Shown here piece by piece: positions 12,159 to 22,900 of a DNA stretch of 64,000 nt; the stretch's first letter is position 1, and each line of letters begins with the position of its first letter. A model generated the notes under the pieces. That model had not been told where the DNA came from, did not search any database, and worked only from the letters and a program-made list of their open reading frames with translations. Source of the stretch: Glandiceps talaboti (taxonomy: Eukaryota; Hemichordata; Enteropneusta; Spengelidae); the NCBI RefSeq assembly GCF_964340395.1, contig NC_135556.1, forward strand, positions 1,415,001 to 1,479,000, given 5' to 3'. The position numbers and the translations under genes are program-made.

Positions 12159-12243
12159 TGATCTCCTGGCCAACCACAACATCATCGTCACAAACCACGG
12201 CCTGTTTTACAGCAACGTTCTTAACGAGCCTCCCGAAATGTAG
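12159..12243 (+). CDS. Possible terminal coding exon of unknown gene
   Basis: A TTGCTGTTAG acceptor is followed by a GC-richer frame of 27 codons starting at 12160 (DLLANHNIIVTNHGLFYSN to NEPPEM) and a TAG at 12241-12243. An AATAAA lies near 12565. Codon use is unlike the flanks and looks real. The phase (one base, then full codons) does not fit the end of the gene ending at 9702, so the partner exon is unknown. It could belong to an alternative form of that gene or be a remnant. Confidence 0.3.
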
Positions 12244-12385
12244 TGGTAGAAATAACAACTCTGGTTTGCGAGAATGGCACAACATGTAGTGTGAAGATTT
12301 ATAGAACTTTGTAGCATAGCACTCACCGTAGAAAGAGTTTTAAAGGCCAAACAAATGTTTCTGGTCAGCGCCCATCACTTACGTA

Positions 12386-12402
12386 CCCCCCCCCCCCCCC
12401 CC
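12386..12402. repeat. Poly-C tract
   Basis: 17 consecutive C residues, probably variable in length. Confidence 0.8.
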
Positions 12403-12790
12403 TTCATTTATTTCTTCTGTAAGCCAATTCAGTCTGCAGATGAAAGGGAAAACACAAAAGTAACTCCCCCTACATTATTTGCCACCAGTGAAGACAACTG
12501 CAAAACTAATCATGAACTAGCCTATGGCATCTGCCCCACATACACACTTGCTGTAAAGTACTAAATAAAAAGAACAGTAACTGCAGTGATAAGTAGATTG
12601 ATTAACATTTGTTGAGAATGTAAAAAAATAAGCACATCGTTGCACCACTTTAGACAACATTTCCTGACGAGAAACTATTTTTCAAGCATGCATTCTTGAG
12701 ATCACGGTTTTTTTTTCCTATTTCCTACCTGATATCAATGTCTTATCTGAGTTTATCAGCTTTGCATTAATTAGTGGCTTGCTAGAATAA

Positions 12791-12925
12791 ACTCACTATT
12801 TGCCCAAATTAACACATTATGCCTGTGAGTGTAAACATCTACTGATCCGACTAATGGTAGTATTTGTCGGATCAGTAGATGTTTACACTCACGGCATAAT
12901 GTGTTAATTTGGGCAAATAGTGAGT
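12791..12925. repeat. Foldback element, about 60-bp arms
   Basis: Left arm 12791-12851 (ACTCACTATTTGCCCAAATT at its start) and right arm 12866-12925 are reverse complements with a single 1-nt indel. The loop is 14 nt. Identity is high enough that the hairpin must be young or kept by conversion. No target duplication is clear. Confidence 0.8.
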
Positions 12926-13120
12926 AGTATTAATAATGAAACATGTATCACATCGACCATCTGTATGGACCACCATATCTCTAAGACTGGTATCACCACG
13001 CCAAGCTGTTAAAGGTACTTCAGGAAATAATGAATTGGTAACCCTATTAGAACGTACGATATTAAAATGCTTGTATATAATGTTCTCAACTCTAGTGGAA
13101 AAGGGATGGTATGTTAGCGC

Positions 13121-13900
13121 TCATATGGGACGATCGTTGTTACTCTTCTGATCATGTGATTTGATTAAAATTACATATATAGTTAATAAATTGCATAAGG
13201 TCATCAAATTTGAGTGAAGCTGCACCAACGCCGTCATCAATAATTGGTTTATATAGATTAGGTAAGATTCCTTGATCTGAGCTGAAAATAAGGTGTTCTT
13301 GATAAGACATAAATAAACCAGCATAACTAGGTCCAAGGCGCCAACATATTTTGCCACAGAAGACTTTATCATGTTAGTTTCAGCACCTGTGTCTAGTATT
13401 AAACGTACTGGGTAATGTTTATAGAATGCTTTGAAGAACAGTGACTGTTTGGTATTAACTCGGCATGTACGGACTGGGATCGTCTCTGTATCAGGGCTGT
13501 GTGAACGATGTAATATTTCATCTTCATCATTGCACATTCATTGTCAGTACATCTACTCTGGCATGTCTTGGTGATGTATGTCCGATCTACAGGTGGTAAG
13601 AAATTTACAGGTGCTGAGCTAGTGATGATAATTCTGCTATCCTCCTTGCTTACACAATGGACATGACTAATTAGTAACTTGACGTTTAGCCTGTCATTGC
13701 CTAAATGTGGTAGGTGTAAACTGTCTGTTACTGTAGGTGGGTGACCTTTTGTTGTGCTGTGCGCCTTTTTGATGCCAGGCTTCAAAAGATGTTATGGTTT
13801 CATGTTTTGATAGAGACCACTGCTTCAGTGCTCCGACACTTTGGGCCATGCAGATTGTATATACACTGTATTCACTGTGTGAAAGCAATCTTCCTACCAC
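13121..13900 (-). pseudogene. Broken Gypsy-type LTR retrotransposon fragment (gag and protease pieces)
   Basis: Minus-strand frames carry an aspartic-protease core with the catalytic motif LILDTGAETNMIKSS (near 13350-13400), preceded by CRVNTKQSLFFKAF. Further upstream (13694-13900) a frame includes LSKHETITSFEAWHQ, which resembles the start of some Gypsy gag proteins. The pieces are in different frames. Reverse transcriptase, integrase and LTRs are absent, and after the protease the frame degenerates. It is a dead remnant. The protease call rests on the DTGA motif; the gag call is from remembered family resemblance and is weaker. Confidence 0.65.
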
Positions 13901-14280
13901 TACAGGATAAGCTAGTTCACAAGTGTAGATCTTGACGTGATGTTGGGAGTGTTATGGGGTTGCTTTTGATGCGTTGAGTTTCGTTTTATCGCTGCCACCA
14001 TGCCAGTAATTGAATAGAGTAGTCTCAGCAGAACAGTAGTCTCAGTTAGCCTGACTCTCACCACTGGAATTCTTCTATGAGACTGCCCAAATGAGAGTCT
14101 GGGGAACCATGTTTCAACTACCCTGCATGGGAGTAACACAGTACATTTCTTCCAAGTCATAAAAAATCAGTTTATGTGACCTGTTGTTGTAATTTAGATG
14201 TATCACTCACTTGAGAAGTGATAACTTCTAGTGAAGTACCTAAATCATTTAGCATTTTTCGTTAACTTGTCAATGAATCC
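13901..14280. other. Intergenic stretch
   Basis: Nothing recognised. There is a short imperfect inverted repeat around GACTCTCA/TGAGAGTC (14051-14100). Confidence 0.35.
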
Positions 14281-15425
14281 CTGATGTTATCTTTGCAATA
14301 TATATGATCATTTGGCTGTTGCCTTGGGTGTGGTATTGTTGCTAGGCATATTTGCATACATGTTTTGAATGTTTGTTCATTTGTCTAAGAATCAGTTATC
14401 TTTGTGAAATACATCACCGTTTGGCTGTTGCTATGGGAGTGTTCATGAATGCTAGGGATATTTGCATGCATTTTTTGAATGTTTATTCACTTGCCTACCA
14501 GATGATGTTGTTATTTGACCAAAATATACTGCCATTTGGTTGTTGCATGGTCATGGTTGTTAGGGCCAATTGTGACAAAATCTTTTGAATAAAATCTGAA
14601 GAACAACACTTCAAGAAACATCTCACGAAGTTTCAGTTTCACTGACCCATTACTTTTTGAGAAAGAAGTTTTTGTCCCGTTATAATTGTCAAAAAACCCT
14701 ACCATTTGACTGTTGCTAAGGGCGTGGTCATGGTTGCTAGGCCAATTACATAAGTATGACACACTCACAATTTGCAGACTAACAGTAACACTTTCAGAAT
14801 GATAACCAAATTTCATCCCCAGTAGTTTGAGAGATAAAGCTCAGTACCAAAATCACCAAGACTGACAGACAGACAGAGAGACAGGCATTTTAACTTGAAC
14901 CAACCTGTAGTTCTGTGCTAAAGTTAGATAGACAATGTTACCAAGCAACCTCAAACAGAGATTAATTCCAGTGCCATTCACACACAGTTGTTACATTATG
15001 TTAAGTACCCCATAAAATCTTTAATAGTTTAATCAGATCAATAAAACAATCATTTCTGTACTCATCTGGCCTAAATATTCCTACAGACATTTCACCCAAA
15101 ACATTTTTTGGCCCAAATTTGCATATTGTTTATGGTATTATCATGTAATAAATATCACATGATCTATACATCCCCAGAAACATCCCTGTGAAATTGCAAC
15201 CAAATACTTTTGGAATTATAGACTTTTGACCAAAGACATATTTTTTGCCCTTATTTGTATATCACTGATGGGATCATCATGTCATGATTATTTCTTAAAC
15301 TAAATATCCCAAAGAAAATTCACACCAAATTTCAGGCTGATCTGCCCAGTAGTTTGGGAGTTTAAGTTTTTTGACCAAAAATCACTTATTCTGACCCAAA
15401 TCACACACTGGTGATAAGACCATTT
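14281..15425 (+). repeat. Copy of the dispersed element (core plus tail, ends missing)
   Basis: The core words TTTGGCTGTTGC and GTTGCTAGGC recur at about 114-120 bp spacing between 14310 and 14750. They are followed by tail words such as CACCAAATTTCAGGCTGATC, GACCAAAAATCAC and CACACTGGTGAT. A short run of CAGA repeats lies near 14860. The terminal inverted repeat is not visible at either end. Confidence 0.7.
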
Positions 15426-15580
15426 TTTCTTCTGTAAGGAAGCTATGTATTAGTGGGTGAAAGTTTGTGTGTGTGGCTGTCTGTCTGTGTATTTGTTTTC
15501 TCAAAAACGGCTGGCTCAATTCAAATGAAATTTGGCACAACTGTTCCGTTGAGTAATGGCAAGAACTGATTAAGTTTTAG

Positions 15581-17409
15581 CATAGACCCTCCACCCACAG
15601 GATACGCAACTGCAGTAAACATCAAAGGATCTCTAAATGTTTATTGTACGATGTTTGTTTGTATACATTAAGCTAAATAAGCATTTCCTGTCCGTTTCCA
15701 AGTTGTTTACACTCACTGTGACTCAGTGAGAGTTGCTAGCTATCCGACATGTTTTTGACTAAATTTTCCGACCATTTTGAAGTTTACAACTGGTTGAAGA
15801 CCCCAACAAGATAAATAGTATTTTAGGTAAATGCATACATAGTCTTGTCGTGTATTTTGTTGTTCTATGGCATGAAAAGAAGAATTGATTGCGTAAGCTG
15901 TCCATTATTTGCGATTGTTGCAGTACGCTTTGAGTACAGTGTTTCATTCATCACGTTTGTAACCCGATTTCTCTCAGTCAGAAATGATTCTTGAAATTTT
16001 GAGTCCATTTATTGATGCTTTTTATCATGTTTTAATATGTTAGGCTGTTTTCATTGATCAGGATGAGGCATGTTATCGTAACTACATTGAAATAGAAAGT
16101 AATTAAACATCCAAGCGTGGTTGCCATTTTACCTCTATTGTCGCGGTTGATGTATTCACAGAAAACGATACATTTCGTCAAAAACACGTCTCCAAAACGA
16201 TTACTAGAGTACTAGACATCAAATTTCTTGCTGCTAGTCGATTGTCTTTGCGGAATTTGAAACTTTAGAGCGTTCTCAGCCAAACTATGACCGAACTAAC
16301 TGAGAAAATGAGAAGTACTCCAACTGTGACTTGAGAGATTGTATTTACACAGATTACCTTTCAAGTTGTGACTCAACTTTAATATTTGAATGAATTGTAA
16401 CCCAGTTTTGACTTCTTTGAGTTGAAAAGTACAAATCTTTTATGTTCTTGAGCATAGTACATGTGCTGATATGTTATGTAGGGCTATTAAAATGGTATAA
16501 AAATACATGACATTGTAGAAATGTGCGAAATTCGTAGACATACCAGTTTGATTGATTATGTGTTTCACAAAACTGCACATTCATTCTTCAAATTCTAGAG
16601 GCAGGCATTGATTTAAAAATGTCTCACGCAATAGTCGGGGCAAAAACAGCTGAATTGTAGATTTGTATCTAAACTTCCGGTCTTTCTCACGCTTGTCGCA
16701 TAAGTTTGGCCACTATCAGCCTGTCTATGTATAGGAAAATAACATATTTTCATCACAATTGTACGTTACATGACGCAGGCATTGATTTAAAAATGTCTCA
16801 CGCAATAGTCGGGGCAAAAACAGCTGAATTGTAGATTTGTATCTAAACTTCCGGTCTTTCTCACGCTTGTCGCTTAAGTTTGGCCACTATCAGCCTGTCT
16901 ATGTATAGGAAAATAACATATTTTCATCACAATTGTACGTTACATGATTTTGTATGGCTTCATGATATAAGGTATCTTCGAATGGGAACCCGTTTAGTGG
17001 GGAGGAAAGTACTTCGCGTTGCCTATATACATGCCATACGGCAGTATGAATGCCATTATCCGCTTGTTCAACTATCGAGTCCTTCCTTGCGTATACATAG
17101 CTGACAAAAATCAAAAATCGTCGTCAAAGACACCAGAAAATTCATGATCCACACTGGAAGACGCCATGCCATGCCATGGCATGACGTGTTGTGGTCATTA
17201 ACATAAATTAGCATAACCGCGTATAATCTCTTCTCGCGTTTTGCAAGATTTTACATGTGATTTATGTCGCGTTGTGAGGTTTTTACACCCCGGACACTTG
17301 TCTGCATTACCGCTATATGTAATCGGATTAATCATACATAATGTACGCAAACGCATATCGCTTCAAAGGAAATTCCGCAGTTGCATATCCTGTGGGTGGA
17401 GGGTCTATG
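15581..17409. repeat. Widely spaced inverted repeat, 33-bp arms
   Basis: 15581-15613 (CATAGACCCTCCACCCACAG at its start) recurs inverted at 17377-17409 with one mismatch. The 1.8 kb between has no coding sequence I can recognise and includes the 174-bp tandem duplication at 16601-16948. The arms may be two opposed copies of one dispersed repeat rather than the ends of a single transposon. Confidence 0.6.
16601..16948 (+). repeat. Recent 174-bp tandem duplication
   Basis: 16601-16774 and 16775-16948 are nearly identical, from GCAGGCATTGATTTAAAAAT to GTACGTTACATGA. One clear difference is CGCATAAG versus CGCTTAAG. It is a young direct duplication, or an assembly duplication. Confidence 0.9.
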
Positions 17410-18554
17410 GTTTTAGTAAAAATCAAGAATAATAATGAGCAATTTGCGTAATTAATTGATCGATTGTCTGGTTGCACATGCACTTCGTTTTTAAAGTGCA
17501 CCACCAATGGTGATGTAAACCAGGAAGTGACAGTACGGATGTATACACGCTGTTGTTCTACACTGAGAAAGACTGTTTTCAAGTATTTCAAGTGTTTGTA
17601 TCGATATTTTCGTTGAATCTGAAGATTATTACATCGAAGCAAGGAGGTGAGCACTGAAAATACACATCATCTGGAAGCTTTATTGCCAAAATATACAGTC
17701 ACGATCGTCTGCTCACTTCACACCTTTCAGGCATGTATGAGATTTGGAGCAGATGGTGTGTCTGTCAATCTCAATCGAAACAAGAATATATATCGATACG
17801 TTTCTGTCCAGATCTGAATTTTATATTTTGAGAAAGCAAACGAACTTGAGAGCCATGGAAATTCACCTCATTGTGGCATGCATCGCGAAATTCTTGAACT
17901 GAGTGTTACATTGCCATAAATGAGAATCAAAGTATAGAGCGGTATCAGGCTTACCATAAAGTATGTAAATTTTCTGATGCATACTAGGGATGTTGCGACG
18001 GTTTGAATTTTGTTTATTTTTTGCCGTGGAAACGAGTGTACATATCCCGGGTATGTAGGGGATCGCGAAAGTCGGAGTGTTCAAAGTCGAGTCAAGCTTT
18101 CCTGTATTGAGAATAGGTAGCGGATATTTGAATAACTTTTTTGACAACTAACTTCACTGGGACTTCAAAAATCACAGATATAGAGTTAAAATTCATTATG
18201 TTCAAATGATACCAATAAGCAATCCAAACAATTGTTCTGTATGCATGGTAAATGTACATATGTCTGTATGCATGTCGGATGTATGTGTATCCCTGTAAAT
18301 TTGAGTAATTTGATTTCAAAAGCAATTACACCTGTTCCACTACATGTACATTGTACATACATAGATTGATATCACAACATGTACATACATAGATTGATAT
18401 CACAAACTACTTTAAGATTTCTATAGTTTGGCACACCTTTTGCCAATTCAGGGGTATATCATGTACTAATAGCCTATTACCACAAAGATTGTTGCATTCC
18501 AGCAATTATTGTGTATGGAACAAAAAGCTCAATATTACCCTTATGGGAAGGCAT
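17410..18554. other. Intergenic stretch
   Basis: No gene recognised. A direct duplication of about 25 bp (GTACATACATAGATTGATAT) occurs near 18355-18405. Confidence 0.4.
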
Positions 18555-18768
18555 TCAGTTTAAATCTGGTGATTTGAACAATTTGCCATCTAGACAACCA
18601 GGTAATATACCCACCAAATTTCATGGCAATCGGTCCAGTGGTTTTTGACTTTCAGTTGTTTACACACACACACACACACACAACACACAGACACAGACAG
18701 AAAGACACTTAGTGATGCCTATAGCACTACTGAGCCTTATCAGTTCAATTATGCTAAAAACTCATTTT
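18555..18768 (+). repeat. 3' end fragment of the dispersed element
   Basis: It contains CATGGCAATCGGTCCAGTGG, a CA microsatellite, GATGCCTATAGCACTACTGA and the degenerate terminal repeat TTCAATTATGCTAAAAA, in the order seen in fuller copies. Confidence 0.75.
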
Positions 18769-18950
18769 AAGGTGTTTGCCAACGTTTTTTTAAAAAAGTT
18801 TTTAAACCAGAATAAGTTTCATGAACATGTTGTCTAGCAAAATCGAAATAGTGAATGTGAGTATTTTGAATCACCTTTAACAAGGGCAAAACTTTGTCTG
18901 TTAAGGTCTTGTTAAAGTAATGGCTTCTATGAAAGTATAAATTGATGACT

Positions 18951-19092
18951 ACACTATAGGATGATAGAGCCACAAAGGTAAGTGATGACAGAGCCACAAA
19001 GGTAAGTCTGGAATGATAGAGCCACAAAGGTAAGTGATGAATGACAGAGCCACAAAGGTAAGTCTGGAAGGATAGAGCCACAAAGGTAAGTC
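18951..19092 (+). repeat. Tandem repeat built on AGAGCCACAAAGGTAAGT
   Basis: Five units of about 25-33 bp, alternating GTAAGTGATGA and GTAAGTCTGGA endings. Each unit includes AAAG|GTAAGT, a strong 5' splice-site consensus on the plus strand. It lies in the 3' flank of the minus-strand AtuA gene. Confidence 0.85.
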
Positions 19093-19864
19093 TGTCTGCT
19101 GCAAGTACAGATCGAAGTCAATTTTTTGAAAAATAGGATACATCAGTTTTAACTTTTATATGAAAATGTACAATGAATGATTATGGGCTGAAAATTGTCC
19201 ATTTGCAGAGAAGAACAATCACACTAGATATACAATATAAATATCTACATGTTTTTAGTATTCAGCACCCCTTAATCAAATATAACTTAAATATATATCT
19301 ACATATATGATCAGATGATATGTAAGCAAACAGATTTACCTGTTGTAAGTTGAATTTTATTATTATATTTTACTTTATTTCAGTGGGGAAGACATATTAA
19401 GTAAAGTCATATTTAAAAAACAGATCTTGCAGTGATTTCAGGTTTGGATGTATAGATTTCACTTCATCTAGATAGTAAAATTTTATGCTAATTTTCTTTG
19501 CAATAATTTTTCATGTGTATTTTGCGGAATAATATAATTATACCTCCTGAAGCATAATTAATGAAAAATCAGGATGGCAATTTAGAACTCAAATATTTTA
19601 GCACAGAACCAGTGATGTACACAGGGGTTGCTGTGTAAAAAAAACCCTGCAGTGTATGTAATCCAGATTTACTGTTCAGAGACAATAGCTTGGCTTGTGC
19701 ATGATATTGTATCTACAATTCAATTAGTCAAGTTTTTCCCATTATTCAAGCACAAATGTTGAAACTTTTTCTCACACATCTACTAATTCAATCATAGGGT
19801 GTTTTAAATAGAACTTAATAGCAATTTCTCTATTTTCGGCTCAGTACACGAAATTTAGTTGCTG
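19093..19864 (-). other. 3' flank / probable 3' UTR of the AtuA-family gene
   Basis: AT-rich. TTTATT motifs on the plus strand near 19355-19380 read as AATAAA on the minus strand and could be poly-A signals about 500 bp after the stop. No other feature is seen. Confidence 0.35.
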
Positions 19865-19957
19865 TTACTCAATCGCTTGGTGTTTCTTGGCTAGTTCTAC
19901 CAAGTCAGGAACATTTTCAATCTTGAAATCTAACAACATTTGCCCATAAGCTTTACC
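19865..19957 (-). CDS. AtuA-family exon i (terminal)
   Basis: Acceptor TTCTCTTTGCAG, then GKAYGQMLLDFKIENVPDL to KKHQAIE and TAA at 19865-19867. Phase 0, and the length fits the family's C-terminus. Confidence 0.9.
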   Translation of the reverse strand, partial: GKAYGQMLLDFKIENVPDLVELAKKHQAIE

Positions 19958-22900
19958 CTGCAAAGAGAACACATAAGTGGAAAGTTATCAGCTTATTGCT
20001 ATCGCGTACATGGGGTGGGGGTGGGGGCGGTGGTGGCAGGGTGGGGGGGTGGGTGGGTTAATTCCTACTTTGCGATCATTCACTTTTTCATATTTTAGAT
20101 TTTCAACTGTTATACTCAAATTAGCATATGGATAGTGACAAAACATCACATCACATTTATTCCAAATTTGTACACATGTAGAATAAATCAATTAACTTTA
20201 TAAGTTTAATGGAGTCAAGATAGTCAAACTGTATACTTTACTAAGTTTAATGGAGTCAAGACGGTCAAACTGTATACTTGACTAATGAGTTAAGATAGTC
20301 AAACTGTATACTTTATAAGTTTAATGGAGTCAATACGGTCAAACTGTATACTTGACTAATAAGTTTAATGGAGTCAAGACAGTCAAACTGTATATTTGAC
20401 TAATAAGTTTAATAGAGTCAAGATAGTCAAACTGTATACTTGACTAATAAGTTTAATGGAGTCAAGATAGTCAAACTGTATACTTGACTAATAAGTTTAA
20501 TGGAGTCAAGATGGTCAAACTGTATACTTGACTAATAAGTTTAATGGAGTCAAGATAGTCAAACTGTATACTTGACTAATAAGTTTAATGGAGTCAAGAC
20601 GGTCAAACTGTATACTTGACTAATAAGTTTTATGGAGTCAAGATGGTCAAACTGTATACTTGACTAATAAGTTTAATGGAGTCAAGATGGTCAAACTGTA
20701 TACTTGACTAATAAGTTTAATAGAGTCAAGACGGTCAAACTGTATACTTGACTAATAACTTTAATGACTTTAAGTCAATGACAAAACATCACATCACATT
20801 TATTCCAAATTTGTACACATGTAGAATAAATCAATTAACTTTATAAGTTTAATGGAGTCAAGACAGTCAAACTGTATATTTGACTAATAAGTTTAATAGA
20901 GTCAAGATAGTCAAACTGTATACTTGACTAATAAGTTTAATGGAGTCAAGATAGTCAAACTGTATACTTGACTAATAAGTTTAATGGACTCAAGACAGTC
21001 AAACTGTATACTTGACTAATAAGTTTAATGGAGTCAAGATAGTCAAACTGTATATTTGACTAATAAGTTTAATGGAGTCAAGATGGTCAAACTGTATATT
21101 TGACTAATAAGTTTAATGGAGTCAAGACAGTCAAACTGTATACTTGACTAATAAGTTTAATGGAGTCAAGACGGTCAAACTGTATACTTGACTAATGAGT
21201 TAAGATAGTCAAACTGTATACTTGACTAATAAGTTTAATAGAGTCAAGACAGTCAAACTGTATACTTGAATAATAAGTTTAATAGAGTCAAGACGGCCAA
21301 ATTGTATACTTGACTAATAAGTTTATTAGAATCAAGATACTCAAACTGTATACTTGACTAATAAGTTTAATGGAGTCAAGATGGTCAAACTGTATACTTG
21401 ACTAATAAGTTTAATAGAGTCAAGATGGTCAAACTGTATACTTGACTAATAACTTTAATGACTTTAAGTCAATGACAAAACATCACATCACATTTATTCC
21501 AAATTTGTACACATGTAGAATAAATCAATTAACTTTATAAGTTTAATGGAGTCAAGACAGTCAAACTGTATACTTTACTAACAAGTTTAATAGAGTCAAG
21601 ATGGTCAAACTGTATACTTGACTAATAAGTTTAATGGAGTCAAGATGGTCAAACTGTATATTTGACTAATAAGTTTAATGGAGTCAAGACAGTCAAACTG
21701 TATATTTGACTAATAAGTTTAATGGAGTCAAGATGGTCAAACTGTATACTTGACTAATAAGTTTAATGGACTCAAGATGGTCAAACTGTATACTTGACTA
21801 ATAAGTTTAATAGAGTCAAGACGGTCAAACTGTATACTTGACTAATAAGTTTAATGGAGTCAAGATAGTCAAACTGTATACTTGACTAATAAGTTTAATG
21901 GAGTCAAGACAGTCAAACTGTATACTTGACTAATAAGTTTAATAGAGTCAAGATGGTCAAACTGTATATTTGACTAATAACTTTAATAGAGTCAAGACTG
22001 TCAAACTGTATACTTGATTAATAAGTTTAATGGAGTTAAGATGGTCAAACTGTATACTTGACTAATAAGTTTAATAGAGGCTAATCTGCCTAGTAATTTT
22101 GAAGTTTAAAAGTTTTGACCAAAAATCATATTTTTTTTACCTAAATCACACATGTCATGCGATCATTTTGATTTATCATATCATGGCAATCGGTCCAGCA
22201 GTTTTTGACTTTAAGTTGTTTACACACAAACAAACACACACACATCCACAGACAGACAAACACTTTCCCATGCCTACAGCACTACTGAACCAGTTCCGCA
22301 GTGCTAAAAAAATTAAACACGGTACCACAACAAATACTTTGTAAAGTGGTAATTTACCTAATCAAAAGGATTGAATTGTTTCTCGTAAAATATCTGATAT
22401 ATTGAAAAACATTGCTGCTCCATGACTTTTAATTGATAATATATACAACTTCAGACACCAGACCGTGGACAAAAAGAAACCCGATCAAACAAGGAAAGTA
22501 AACAACTGCATTAATTTTGATTAATAACACTTCTCACAACACGTTGGAAGTACTTAGAGTCCTATTACATTTTATCATTTGATAAAGAACAGTTTTATGG
22601 CCACATTATATAGTTCACATTCACAAATAACTTTCAATTTCCCCTGGAATTTCATGTACACATGAACTGGCCATAAAACTGCTCTTATCAAACCATGATG
22701 TATAATAAAACTCTCTCCTGTTCCAACATGCTGAGCCAATTGTTACTGATTCAATTCATTTGTTTACTTTCCCTGTTTGTAACAGTTTCTATTTGTCCAC
22801 AGTCTGGTGTCGGCAGTTGTAATAAAATTAATGACAATGTCTTACCTGAGGATCACATCTTAGTGATGCTATACCACCACCACCGAGACAATTATCCAAC

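Noticed and set aside
14352-14816. Overlapping frames of 78 and 101 codons
   Set aside because: They fall in the core and tail of a dispersed-element copy, and the same reading is seen at other copies.
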